In this document: positions 33,072-33,151 of the stretch, in pieces
Numbering within the stretch: position 1 is the first letter of the stretch
How the letters are laid out: the number at the start of each line of letters is the position of its first letter
Assembly (NCBI GenBank): GCA_030041095.1
Contig: JASHON010000077.1
Coordinates: 1 to 33,151 of the forward strand
Length of the DNA: 33,151 nucleotides
Direction of reading: 5' to 3'
Origin: Terriglobia bacterium
GTDB taxonomy: Bacteria; Acidobacteriota; Terriglobia; UBA7540
Notes under the pieces: generated by a model
Databases searched by the model: none
What the model saw: only the letters and a program-made list of their open reading frames with translations
Told to the model about the DNA's origin: nothing
Translations under genes and position numbers: made by a program

Positions 33072-33151
33072 ATGACAGCAAGAGAGAATCTCACCCGGCT
33101 TTCCACGCTCTCCTTGCGGAACCACCGCGACGGTCTCACCCGGCTCCTGCC
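33072..33151 (+). CDS. Start of an unidentified gene (partial)
   Basis: ATG at 33072 opens a frame that runs to the window end (26 complete codons). The peptide contains ENLTRLSTLSLRNHRDG, then LTRLL; too short to identify. It is supported by the promoter directly upstream. Confidence 0.4.
   Translation, partial: MTARENLTRLSTLSLRNHRDGLTRLL

Noticed and set aside
33072..33151. GGDEF-type (DxLTGLxNR) motif in the last partial gene
   Set aside because: RDGLTRLL is only superficially similar and occurs at the very N-terminus; too short to decide.

Overview
The window looks like a chromosomal piece of a soil-type Acidobacteriota. The clearest sign is a very large TonB-dependent receptor of the Oar-like type: an N-terminal carboxypeptidase-regulatory domain, a plug with a 'PLNGRDF' box and a C-terminal aromatic barrel end. 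GC-rich genes, Tat-exported hydrolases, a TPR/CHAT-type remnant and many short mosaic intergenic repeats fit the same group. No rRNA, tRNA or CRISPR array was seen. The taxonomic call is inference.

Layout. 1-173: tail of an ISKra4-type transposase. 313-4281 (minus): a Tat-exported GH116 glucosidase followed by a CobW-type metal-chaperone GTPase. 4282-5124: non-coding, with three hairpins, a 131-bp inverted-repeat element and a good promoter for the next gene. 5125-7773: exported GH3 xylosidase/glucosidase with a PA14 insert. 7915-10451: a small VOC protein, a GNAT acetyltransferase and an exported amidohydrolase, with a second inverted-repeat element between them. 10461-15537: an accessory patch with two truncated copies of one gene family at either end, a 5'-eroded ArdC-like gene, a four-helix membrane protein, a DUF6615-like protein and a second protein with a PD-(D/E)XK-like signature, and a PEGA-domain lipoprotein-like/exported protein behind a structured leader. 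15600-16715: an exported PDZ protein. 16788-17657: a decayed TPR-CHAT gene into which a third inverted-repeat element has inserted in frame.

17712-32908 is the most coherent unit. An AraC-type regulator and a Tat-exported phosphocholine-type phospholipase C run leftward. Divergently, a TonB receptor, a clan GH-D (alpha-galactosidase-like) glycosidase, a PbfA-type (R)-1-hydroxy-2-aminoethylphosphonate ammonia-lyase, a phosphonoacetate hydrolase (PhnA), a phosphonoacetaldehyde dehydrogenase (PhnY) and an OPA-type organophosphate transporter run rightward, the last five tightly packed. The enzymes form a complete route from 1-hydroxy-2-aminoethylphosphonate through phosphonoacetaldehyde and phosphonoacetate to acetate and phosphate. 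No PhnW or PhnX is present. My reading is that the locus harvests phosphonate-bearing glycans or glycolipids: outer-membrane capture, removal of sugar and phospho-headgroup, inner-membrane import, then C-P bond cleavage. The enzymology is well supported; the glycoconjugate substrate is a hypothesis.

After 32908 a strong promoter preceded by a 12-bp tandem direct repeat drives a gene cut off by the window end.
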